Source: Streptococcus panodentis (GTDB lineage Bacteria > Bacillota > Bacilli > Lactobacillales > Streptococcaceae). Taken from it: a DNA stretch of 64,000 bases. This document shows, one piece after another, positions 8,326-15,734 of the stretch. Each line of letters starts with the position of its first letter. Position 1 is the stretch's first letter. The notes beneath the pieces are model-generated. The model ran no database searches. It saw nothing but the letters and a program-made list of their open reading frames with translations, and had not been told where the DNA came from. The position numbers and the translations under genes are program-made. Location of the stretch: NCBI RefSeq assembly GCF_017884005.1, contig NZ_QFAY01000001.1, forward strand, positions 180,345 to 244,344, written 5' to 3'.

Positions 8326-9360
8326 ATGCCGATTGTAAGAAAAGTTCAAATGTATCTTTTGCTTCTGTTTTTCTCCTTGAGCAGTGTCTTGCCAAGTCAG
8401 ATTGTCTTTGCGGAGCAGTCGCAGAACGGTGAGATAAGCGATACAGTGCTGTCCAGTCTCTATCTGGTAGATTCTTCTCTACAAAAAGTTGGTTTGTCCA
8501 TCAATGACTTCACGTCATTAAACCGAAAAGACGACCAATTTTATCGGGATTTAAAAGAGTATGTCAATGATGTGGAAAATCAACTGACAATCGATAAAGA
8601 ATCGATGGAAGAAAAGGAAGAAGCTAAAAATATGGCCAATCAATGGAACTATGCTTTTGAAATGGCCAAGTTAAACATGGGCCGTGATGCTAATGCGACA
8701 ACTCTTGAAAAAGAGACAGCCTATATGTATCTGTCTCACTTTGTGGATATCAAGACAGGTGTTTTAGAGAAAGTCGTACCAGAGTATTCTAACGAAACCT
8801 ACTTCAGTTCCTGGATTGTCAATGACGACAGACGCACTTACGATACCTATCTAAGAGGGGTTCAGAGGGGAGAACTGATTTATAATACTATCAATACAGT
8901 TAAGAGTCTAAAAGATAGCGCTGATTTATTGAAGGAGGCTGTCAATTTAGAAGAACTTGATTTGAACGCTTTGCAGACAGCAGCTAGATCTTATTATCTG
9001 TATAGACAAGCAAAGAATAATATCATAGATTTAAAAGAGGAAATGAGCACTTTTGCAGATTTATACAATTCTTCATCAAATTTAAGGGAACTTATTACAG
9101 CATTAAAACAAAGTTTTAAATTAGAAAAGTATGAAGATTATCATGCAAATAATATAAAAAATCTACTATTACAAGCTGTTTCCTCTGTAACAATCGGAGT
9201 AGACAGCTATGTCCTGTCAAGTCTGGGAGTCATGTCGCAAGAACTCTTCTTCATGGTCTCCAAAGATTTGATTGACAAATACCGTTGGATTTCGCTTATT
9301 CAGTACAATGGCATGCGGGTCAGCAAGCGGATGCTCCGATACTATGGTGTTGACTGGTGA
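8326..9360 (+). CDS. Secreted protein of unknown function
   Basis: A 344-residue protein with an N-terminal signal peptide (YLLLLFFSLSSVLPSQIVFA, cleavage expected around FAEQS). The rest is mainly helical and charged, with no sortase motif, lipobox or catalytic signature that I recognise. A hydrophobic stretch near residues 285-310 could be a weak membrane or buried helix. A very strong ribosome site, GGAGGG (8313-8318), fixes the start. The gene is richer in A and T than its neighbours and lies next to the paired zinc-ribbon membrane proteins, so the patch may be accessory. A terminator separates it from them. Confidence 0.75.
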   Translation: MPIVRKVQMYLLLLFFSLSSVLPSQIVFAEQSQNGEISDTVLSSLYLVDSSLQKVGLSINDFTSLNRKDDQFYRDLKEYVNDVENQLTIDKESMEEKEEAKNMANQWNYAFEMAKLNMGRDANATTLEKETAYMYLSHFVDIKTGVLEKVVPEYSNETYFSSWIVNDDRRTYDTYLRGVQRGELIYNTINTVKSLKDSADLLKEAVNLEELDLNALQTAARSYYLYRQAKNNIIDLKEEMSTFADLYNSSSNLRELITALKQSFKLEKYEDYHANNIKNLLLQAVSSVTIGVDSYVLSSLGVMSQELFFMVSKDLIDKYRWISLIQYNGMRVSKRMLRYYGVDW

Positions 9361-9400
9361 TAGGGAGCTTGTCCTATCAAGTTAGCCAGTAAAAGACAAG

Positions 9401-9436
9401 AAACCCGAATATCAAGCGGTTGATATTCGGGTTTTT
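9401..9436 (+). terminator. Strong hairpin terminator
   Basis: Perfect 15-bp stem (9401-9415 with 9420-9434), loop GCGG, and a T-rich end. It sits between the secreted-protein gene and the next gene, whose ribosome site begins just after it. Confidence 0.85.
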
Positions 9437-9453
9437 GGAAAGGTGAAGAGAAA

Positions 9454-10143
9454 ATGAAGCTGAAAAAAACAAAATGCCAGCACCAGCTGTTTGACTATGA
9501 AGCTGACTATGTCATCTGCCCGGCCTGCGGCGAGCCCATTGCGGAAAATATGCTGGCTGATCCCAACTTCAAGCTGCAGGTGATTCGGCGGAGTCGGAAG
9601 TATAAAAGATTTTTAAGATGGAAAAAAGGTTATTTCTTTTTCTTGTTTTTAGCGTTACTGATTGTCTCTAGCTACCTATATTTAGATCATTTTATCATCA
9701 AAGCATATGGGATTACAGGTATTGATTCGTTTAATCCTGCTTCTAAAATACATTTTTACCCTTTTAAAGAACTATCGCATGTAGAAGCTTTTTTGATGCT
9801 TTTCCTTGCTGGTCCTCATATTGACCGGCGGGAGTGGCTCAACCTTTGGCATTTACAGAAGCACGCCTATATCCTTCAGGCATCATGGTTTTACCTGTTT
9901 TTTAGAGTGATTGTCTATATTCTTTTAATTTATTTTGGAAATACTGTATGGAGAAGGCTGGTTTATTTATCTGAAATGGATACCCTAAGGCTCTTTTTAA
10001 GTGGTGAAAGTTTAATCTATGCTAGTGAGATTTATTCCAAAGTTTGTCTTTATGGCCTTTACATTATTCTAAGTCTTTATTTTTTGATGGACTGCTGGCT
10101 CTTTTTCTACCAGCGTTTGGCTATACGGGTTAATCGGTTTTAG
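9454..10143 (+). CDS. Zinc-ribbon membrane protein, paralogue A
   Basis: A 229-residue protein of unknown function. The N-terminus has Cys/His residues spaced as a small zinc ribbon (KCQHQLF then VICPACGEPI), followed by a basic segment and about four hydrophobic helices (near residues 53-75, 105-120, 148-165 and 195-220). The next gene is a close paralogue, nearly identical at the N- and C-termini and more divergent between them, so this is a tandem duplication. The cytoplasmic zinc ribbon joined to a membrane domain suggests a sensor or scaffold, but no partner can be named. Confidence 0.7.
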   Translation: MKLKKTKCQHQLFDYEADYVICPACGEPIAENMLADPNFKLQVIRRSRKYKRFLRWKKGYFFFLFLALLIVSSYLYLDHFIIKAYGITGIDSFNPASKIHFYPFKELSHVEAFLMLFLAGPHIDRREWLNLWHLQKHAYILQASWFYLFFRVIVYILLIYFGNTVWRRLVYLSEMDTLRLFLSGESLIYASEIYSKVCLYGLYIILSLYFLMDCWLFFYQRLAIRVNRF

Positions 10144-10164
10144 GATCCAGGAAAGAGAATAGAT

Positions 10165-10848
10165 ATGAAAAAAGAAAAATGCCGGCACCAGTTGTTTGAC
10201 TACGAGGCCGACTATGTCATCTGCCCGGCCTGTGGCGAGCCCATTGCGGAAAATATGCCGGCTGATCCCAACTTCAAGTTGCAGGTGATTCGGCGGAGTC
10301 GCAGCTACAAAAAATTCTTAAAATGGCAAAAATTTTATTATCTATTCTTGTTTTTATCATTACTGATTGCCTTCAACTATCAATACTTGGATAGTTTTGT
10401 GATTAAAAGCTACGGAATTACAGGTATTGATTCTTTTGAGCCTACTCTCAGAATGCGCTTTTATCCCTTCAGCGATGTTGTGGGTGCATCGGCTGTCCTA
10501 ATTGTTATTCTTGCAGGACCCCATCTTGATAGGCGGAAATGGCTGAGACTTTGGCATTTACAGAGGCAAGCTTACATTCTTCAGGCCTCATGGATTTATC
10601 TGTTTTTTAGAGTTGTTGGGTACGGTCTTTTGATTTATCTGGGCAAGGTTCTGTGGAGTAGGCTTATTTATTTAGAAGAATTAGAACGTCTACAGCGCTA
10701 TTTGAGCGGTCAAGAATTAATTTACGCCAGCATGGTCTATGCCAAGGAAAATCTTCGCGGCCTCTACATTGTGCTGGGGCTTAACTTTCTCGCCGACTGC
10801 TGGCTCTTTTTCTACCAGCGTTTGGCTATACGGGTTAATCAGTTTTAA
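10165..10848 (+). CDS. Zinc-ribbon membrane protein, paralogue B
   Basis: A 227-residue paralogue of the preceding gene, with the same ribbon (KCRHQLF, VICPACGEPI), the same central YGITGIDSF segment and the same ending FFYQRLAIRVNQF. The nucleotide match is strongest over the first 140 bases and the last 50. It begins 21 bases after the first copy ends, so the two are probably co-transcribed. Function unknown. The divergence in the membrane helices suggests that the copies may have split roles or form a heteromer (inference). Confidence 0.7.
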   Translation: MKKEKCRHQLFDYEADYVICPACGEPIAENMPADPNFKLQVIRRSRSYKKFLKWQKFYYLFLFLSLLIAFNYQYLDSFVIKSYGITGIDSFEPTLRMRFYPFSDVVGASAVLIVILAGPHLDRRKWLRLWHLQRQAYILQASWIYLFFRVVGYGLLIYLGKVLWSRLIYLEELERLQRYLSGQELIYASMVYAKENLRGLYIVLGLNFLADCWLFFYQRLAIRVNQF

Positions 10849-11108
10849 TACTCCTCAATAAAAATCAAAAAGCAAACTAGAATTCCTCTAACTCCTGCAG
10901 TAATTGTTTGTATTGGAATGTTCGCTTCAATACAAACGGTGTCGGAGCTAGCTGCTCAAATAGTTCGAGAGACTATTTGAGGTTGAAAATAAAAGACCGC
11001 AAGGAAGTGTCAGTTGTTCAAAGCACTGCTTGAGGTGGCAGATAAAGGTGGTGGGCAGACTCCTCAAAATTACGGCAAGGCGACACTAACGAAGTTTGAA
11101 GAGTATGA
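10849..11108. repeat. Streptococcal dispersed intergenic repeat
   Basis: Begins TACTCCTCAATAAAAATCAA and ends around TACGGCAAGGCGAC...GTTTGAAGAGTATG, with an internal TTCAAAGCACTGCTTGAGG block. These landmarks are typical of a long non-coding repeat common between streptococcal genes; I do not assign a name. Related pieces occur at 27040-27180 and 54740-55037. No gene is seen in 10849-11348. Confidence 0.6.
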
Positions 11109-11246
11109 GCTGGGCATAGCAGGCATTTTGGGGGTTCTTATAAATAAACGAAGATCTGGTTGTTTGACTGGCTAAACTTATCTGGGAGGAAAAAAGAGAA
11201 GTTATTCTTTGCTCAGGGGAAGCATAAAATCGAATTCTTATAATTT

Positions 11247-11275
11247 TTGACTATAGGCTGGACTTGTAGTATAGT
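11247..11275 (+). promoter_or_regulatory. Predicted MATE exporter promoter
   Basis: TTGACT (11247-11252), 17-base spacer, TATAGT (11270-11275). Confidence 0.7.
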
Positions 11276-11290
11276 AAAGGTAGAGTATCC

Positions 11291-11320
11291 GACGGAGTCT
11301 TTCCGTCTGATTTTATTGTT
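11291..11320 (+). promoter_or_regulatory. Leader hairpin with T-rich tail, possible attenuator
   Basis: GACGGA (11291-11296) pairs with TCCGTC (11302-11307) and is followed by a T-rich run, all between the promoter and the start codon. This could be an attenuator or only a small leader hairpin. Confidence 0.35.
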
Positions 11321-11348
11321 TTTCTTTTGAAAAAGCTGAGGATTTTTT

Positions 11349-12707
11349 ATGTACCAAACCCATCATTTTCAGCAGCGGCTGCGGCTCTTTCTCTCCATTT
11401 TTATCCCTGTCCTTATTTATCAGCTGGCCAATTATTCGGCTTCTTTTGTCGACACGACCATGACCGGCCAGTATGACACACTGCATCTGGCCGGGGTTTC
11501 TATGGCGACCAGCCTTTGGAGTCCTTTTTTCTCCTTTCTGACTGGTGTTGTGTCCGCCCTGGTTCCTATCCTTGGCCACCATTTGGGACAGGGGAGTGAA
11601 GATAAGGTTGCTTTGGACTTTTATCAGTTTATCTATCTGTCGCTGGGGCTGTCTCTCTGTCTTTTTCTGCTGGTCTTTGCAGGCGCTCCCTTTGTCTTGG
11701 CACATTTGGGATTGGAAAGTCTGGTCGAAGAAGTAGCCACACACTATCTTTGGTATTTGTCGCTGGGCATTATCCCGCTCTTGCTCTTTAGTGTCATTCG
11801 CTCTTTTCTTGACGCTCTAGGTCTAACCCGTCTATCCATGTACCTCATGCTCTTGCTGCTGCCGCTGAACGCGGGCTTTAACTATATCTTGATTTATGGG
11901 GCTTTTGGCCTGCCGGAAATGGGCGGAGCAGGGGCCGGACTTGGGACTTCTTTGGCCTATTGGGTGCTGCTTTTAATCTCTCTGCTGCTGGCAGTTAAGC
12001 ACCCCAAGGTCAGACCTTATCGACTATGGCAAATACAGTCTCCTGACAAAGCCGGTCTGAAAGAAGGGCTTCGTCTGGGTCTGCCTATTGGCGGAACTGT
12101 TTTTGCGGAAGTGCTGATTTTTTCAGCGGTCGGACTGGTCATGGCCAAATTTTCGTCTCTCATCATTGCCAGCCATCAGTCGGCCATGAATTTCTCCACC
12201 CTCATGTATGCCTTTCCTGTCAGCATTTCGACAGCGATGGCTATTATCGTCTCCTATGAGATTGGCGCGAAACGCTGGGAAGATGTGCGGAAATACTGCT
12301 GTCTGGGCCGGCTGACTGCATTAGTCATCGCCGGATTTACCCTGCTTTTTCTCTATCTTTTCCGTTACAAAGTAGCTGCCCTTTATGGCTCAGATCCTGA
12401 ATTCATCCGGCTGACTGCCATTTTTCTGACCTACAGCCTCTTTTTCCAGCTGGCCGATACCTTTGCGGCTCCTCTGCAAGGGATTCTGCGCGGCTATAAG
12501 GACACGCAGCTGCCTTTCTATCTGGGTCTCATCGGCTACTGGGGTGTCTCTCTGCCTCTCGGTCTCTTGCTGGACCATTTCACCAAGCTGGGACCCTTTG
12601 CTTATTGGATTGGCTTGATTGCCAGTCTCCTGGTCAGCGGGATTCTCTATCAATGGAGGCTGAAGTGGCTTTCTGAACGTCAAGGATTGCAGAGTCAGAC
12701 GATGTAG
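11349..12707 (+). CDS. MATE-family multidrug/sodium efflux protein
   Basis: A 452-residue membrane protein with about 12 hydrophobic helices in two similar halves, the layout of NorM/DinF-type exporters. Family features include FVDTTMTGQYDTLHLAGVS near the start and GAKRWEDVRKY between helices in the second half. MATE proteins exchange cationic drugs for sodium ions or protons; the substrate here cannot be read from sequence. Start at ATG 11349, with GAGG about 8 bases upstream. It is a single-gene unit with its own promoter and terminator. Confidence 0.85.
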   Translation: MYQTHHFQQRLRLFLSIFIPVLIYQLANYSASFVDTTMTGQYDTLHLAGVSMATSLWSPFFSFLTGVVSALVPILGHHLGQGSEDKVALDFYQFIYLSLGLSLCLFLLVFAGAPFVLAHLGLESLVEEVATHYLWYLSLGIIPLLLFSVIRSFLDALGLTRLSMYLMLLLLPLNAGFNYILIYGAFGLPEMGGAGAGLGTSLAYWVLLLISLLLAVKHPKVRPYRLWQIQSPDKAGLKEGLRLGLPIGGTVFAEVLIFSAVGLVMAKFSSLIIASHQSAMNFSTLMYAFPVSISTAMAIIVSYEIGAKRWEDVRKYCCLGRLTALVIAGFTLLFLYLFRYKVAALYGSDPEFIRLTAIFLTYSLFFQLADTFAAPLQGILRGYKDTQLPFYLGLIGYWGVSLPLGLLLDHFTKLGPFAYWIGLIASLLVSGILYQWRLKWLSERQGLQSQTM

Positions 12708-12792
12708 CAAGCAGAACCGCGCCTGCTCTTTCCAATCTGCTGACAGCCGCACAAGAATGCACAAAACTATACCACCACATAGCAAATGAAGC

Positions 12793-12835
12793 AGCACTGA
12801 CTTATCAGAAGCAGATAAGTCAGTGCTATTTTTTT
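12793..12835 (+). terminator. MATE gene terminator
   Basis: Perfect 14-bp stem (12793-12806 with 12814-12827) followed by seven T. Confidence 0.9.
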
Positions 12836-12868
12836 CACAATCTTTTATTAAATTTAGATTAAAAAAGT

Positions 12869-12883
12869 TAAAAACGCTTACAT
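12869..12883 (-). promoter_or_regulatory. cre site (CcpA) upstream of clp-pdh
   Basis: On the minus strand it reads ATGTAAGCGTTTTTA, matching the cre consensus WTGNAANCGNWNNCW at all but one fixed position. It is centred about 50 bases upstream of the expected transcription start, which in other Firmicutes fits CcpA activation better than roadblock repression (inference). Confidence 0.65.
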
Positions 12884-12909
12884 TTTTACTGGTCTGCAGA
12901 TTGTGAAAA

Positions 12910-12918
12910 TGGTATAAT
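12910..12918 (+). promoter_or_regulatory. Extended -10 promoter for clp
   Basis: TGGTATAAT with no clear -35 hexamer (TGGTCT at 17-base spacing), consistent with an activator-dependent or extended -10 promoter. No CtsR or CIRCE operator was found. Confidence 0.5.
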
Positions 12919-13051
12919 AAATATAAGATTATCAATAAAAGTGTTGGTACAAATCATAGGAGTCTGCTTTAGTTTCCTAAGGGATTGTTTGTACTTATCT
13001 GTGATGTTCATGCAATGAATGTCTCTTGCCTTAAAAAAGCGAGGGAAGGAT

Positions 13052-15301
13052 ATGACCAAACACTATACTCGTCTTTTGCAGGAAGTACTGGATGCGGCAA
13101 AAGACTTAGCGATTCAAAAACACAATTACCAGGTTGATATTCCTCATGTCTGGACGGTACTGACGCAGCCTCAGAGTTTTGCGCTGGACTTTTACAGCAG
13201 CCTGGATTTTGACATGAACGAATTTATCAGCCTGATCAATCAAGAAGTGGCAAAGATTCCTGTTTTTTCACAGACAGACCCCAGCCGTTTTGGCCGCCAG
13301 TACAGCCAGCGGCTGAGGAATCTTCTGGAGGATGCAGAGCGGGAAAGAGTGGAGCTCAGAGACGAGATTGTGACGGTTGAGCACCTGATTCTCGGCCTTT
13401 TTCGCCAGCAGAGAAATCCTATCACGGTTTTTCTCCAGAAAGCTGGGATTGACAGGGACCTTGTTTGCCAAAGGCTGAACAAGGTAAGGCAGGGCAAAAG
13501 AGCAATAGCAGCTGGTCAGGAGAGTCATTATCAGGCTTTGAGCAAGTATGCCAGCAGCTTCAACCAATGGCTGGCAGAGCAGCCAGAGCGCAAGGTTATC
13601 GGGCGAAAGGAGGAAATCAAGGATATTATCCGGGTCCTCTCCAGAAAGGAAAAGAGCAATGCTATTTTAATCGGCTTTCCGGGGGTTGGAAAAGCCAGAG
13701 TCATGGAAGGCTTTGTCCGCAGGCTCGCTGAGGGTGATGTCCCGGAAAATCTGATGGGCAAGGAAGTTTTCAAGCTCAATCTCGCCAGCCTGATCGCAGG
13801 AACCAAGTATCGGGGTGAATTTGAAGAGCGTTTTCAGGCTGTTTTGGACGAGCTGGTCGCTGCTAAGGGCCGGGTGATTCTCTACATCGAGGACATTGAT
13901 CAGATTGTCACTGCTGGACGGACAGAAGGCTCGCTGGACGCAGGCAATCTCCTGAAGCCGCTCTTGGTCGGCGGGCAAATTCATATTATCGGGACAACCA
14001 CCTTCGCTGCTTATCGGGAAAGTTTTGAGCTGGATCAGGCATTGGAAGGCCGATTTCAGCGCATCCGTATTGAGGAGCCCAGTCAGGAGGAAGCCTTAGT
14101 CATTCTTCAAGGGCTGCGTGACCATTATCAGGCATTTCACGGAGTCAGCCTGAGCGATGAAGCTCTGCAGGCAGCCGTTAGCCTCTCTATCCGCTACCTG
14201 TCTGACCGCTATCTGCCGGATAAGGCACTGGATCTAATCGATGAAGCCTGTGCAGTTAAAAAGATCCAGCCTGCACAGGAAGACCAAGGAGAAGCGGTCG
14301 TCAGCCGCGAGGATATTGCCGCTATTGTCGAGCGCATGACCGGGATCAAGGTCCAAGGCATTATGGACAATGAGCGGGAGCACCTGCTGAATCTGGACAG
14401 GCTCCTGTGGCAGAAGATTGTCGGTCAGGATACAGCTGTTCAAAGGGTATCCGAAGCGATTCTTCGCTCCAGAGCAGGGATTCAAAATCCCAAACGCCCG
14501 ATTGGTTCTTTTCTCTTTTTGGGTCCGACCGGTGTCGGCAAGACTGCTCTGGCCAAGTCCTTGGCAGAACTGCTTTTTGGAAATGAGCTGGAAATGGTCC
14601 GTTTGGACATGTCAGAATATATGGAGAAGCATGCTGTCGCCCGCTTAGTGGGACCGCCTCCGGGCTATGTCGGCTTTGAAGAGGGCGGTCAGCTGACGGA
14701 AGCAGTACGCCGAAGATTGTATTCGATTGTCCTGCTGGACGAAATCGAAAAGGCCCATCCAGATGTTTTTAATACGCTGCTGCAGGTCTTAGATGAAGGC
14801 CGGCTGACGGATTCTAAAGGCCGGACCATTGATTTTAAAAATACAATTTTAATCATGACCAGCAATATCGGTTCCCAGCAGATTCTGGAAAGTCTGCAGA
14901 CCTCACAGGGTCTGACAGCAGAAAGGAAGCAAGAGGTCATAGACTTGCTGCAGCACAGTTTCCGTCCGGAATTTCTCAACCGGATTGACGAAACGGTTAT
15001 CTTTAATCCTCTGCAGCTGTCTGACATGGTTGCTATTGTGAAGATGATGGTCGGCCAGCTGCAGGAGCGGCTGAGGCATCAACTGATTGACCTCCGGCTG
15101 GATGAGGAAGTCTATAGCTTTTTGGCCAAGGAGGGCTATCATCCGGAATTCGGCGCCCGCCCTATCCAAAGGACCGTCATGCGCTGTCTGGAGACGCCTC
15201 TGGCCCGCTATCTGGTCGCACAGAAAGAGCAGGCTCAGATGACCGTCCGAGTCAGACTGCTGAAAGACAAAGACCGGCTGGAATTTCAGTATTGGAGCTG
15301 A
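13052..15301 (+). CDS. Clp/Hsp100 AAA+ ATPase without a middle domain, D1 Walker motifs degenerate
   Basis: A 749-residue protein with a Clp N-domain (about 1-145) and two AAA+ modules. The D2 module is canonical: Walker A GPTGVGKT (about 490-497), Walker [14 protein letters not shown], pore loop GYVGFEEGG. The D1 module is unusual: Walker A reads GFPGVGKA instead of GKT, and Walker B reads IEDID instead of IDEIH. Only a short linker lies between D1 and D2, so the ClpB coiled coil is missing, and I see no ClpP-binding LGF-type loop. It is therefore probably a stand-alone unfoldase rather than a protease subunit. The start at 13052 is preferred to 13019 because GAGGGAAGGA precedes it. Its position before pdhD suggests a link to that complex. 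Confidence 0.8.
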   Translation: MTKHYTRLLQEVLDAAKDLAIQKHNYQVDIPHVWTVLTQPQSFALDFYSSLDFDMNEFISLINQEVAKIPVFSQTDPSRFGRQYSQRLRNLLEDAERERVELRDEIVTVEHLILGLFRQQRNPITVFLQKAGIDRDLVCQRLNKVRQGKRAIAAGQESHYQALSKYASSFNQWLAEQPERKVIGRKEEIKDIIRVLSRKEKSNAILIGFPGVGKARVMEGFVRRLAEGDVPENLMGKEVFKLNLASLIAGTKYRGEFEERFQAVLDELVAAKGRVILYIEDIDQIVTAGRTEGSLDAGNLLKPLLVGGQIHIIGTTTFAAYRESFELDQALEGRFQRIRIEEPSQEEALVILQGLRDHYQAFHGVSLSDEALQAAVSLSIRYLSDRYLPDKALDLIDEACAVKKIQPAQEDQGEAVVSREDIAAIVERMTGIKVQGIMDNEREHLLNLDRLLWQKIVGQDTAVQRVSEAILRSRAGIQNPKRPIGSFLFLGPTGVGKTALAKSLAELLFGNELEMVRLDMSEYMEKHAVARLVGPPPGYVGFEEGGQLTEAVRRRLYSIVLLDEIEKAHPDVFNTLLQVLDEGRLTDSKGRTIDFKNTILIMTSNIGSQQILESLQTSQGLTAERKQEVIDLLQHSFRPEFLNRIDETVIFNPLQLSDMVAIVKMMVGQLQERLRHQLIDLRLDEEVYSFLAKEGYHPEFGARPIQRTVMRCLETPLARYLVAQKEQAQMTVRVRLLKDKDRLEFQYWS

Positions 15302-15342
15302 GCTTTTGGAAGCAAAAGAAGTTCTGCAGCAGCTGTACATTC

Positions 15343-15368
15343 CCCGGCTTTTACGACTTGAAGCCGGG
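15343..15368 (+). other. Hairpin after clp
   Basis: CCCGGCTT (15343-15350) pairs with AAGCCGGG (15361-15368), with a 10-base loop and no T tract. It may be a weak terminator, a processing site or part of the repeat array that follows. Confidence 0.4.
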
Positions 15369-15381
15369 CGGATTCAAAGTA

Positions 15382-15720
15382 CTGAACTCGGGCTAAAAAC
15401 TTTGAAAAAAAGATGACTCCTCCTTGAAGCTGTTGCTTCTGTGTCGAATTCCCTATTTTTTCTTCGTTTTTTAAACGCCCTCGTATCTTATGGAACTGAA
15501 CTCGGGCTAAAAACTTTGAAAAAAAGATGACTCCTCCTTGAAGCTGTCGCTTCTGTGTCGGATTCCCTATTTTTTCTTCGTTTTCTATACGCCCTCGTAT
15601 CTTATGGAACTGAACTCGGGCTAAAAACTTTGAAAAAAAGATGACTCCTCCTTGAAGCTGTTGCTTCTGTGTCGGATTCCCTATTTTTTCTTCGTTTTTT
15701 AAACGCCCTCGTATCTTATA
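15382..15720 (+). repeat. Three tandem 114-bp hairpin repeats before pdhD
   Basis: Units begin at 15382, 15496 and 15610 with an exact 114-base period. Each opens CTGAACTCGGGC and closes ACGCCCTCGTATCTTAT. GGGC pairs with GCCC at the base (15390-15393 with 15477-15480 in unit 1), an A-rich arm faces a T-rich arm, and GAAGC/GCTTC forms the tip. The copies differ at only a few bases, which suggests recent amplification. The same repeat family, more diverged, is found at 52083-52516. The array fills the gap between clp and pdhD and should be transcribed if they form one operon. Confidence 0.85.
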
Positions 15721-15734
15721 AAAGGAGGTTCGTT

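Noticed and set aside
12840..13051. CtsR or CIRCE heat-shock operator before clp
   Set aside because: No GGTCAAA tandem or CIRCE inverted repeat could be found; only a cre site and an extended -10 are visible.
15382..15720. CRISPR array
   Set aside because: The units are contiguous 114-base repeats without unique spacers and there are no cas genes nearby; the same applies to 52083-52516.
15669..15734. 22-codon upstream extension of pdhD
   Set aside because: It runs through the third tandem repeat unit, and the strong AAAGGAGG site sits just before TTG 15735.
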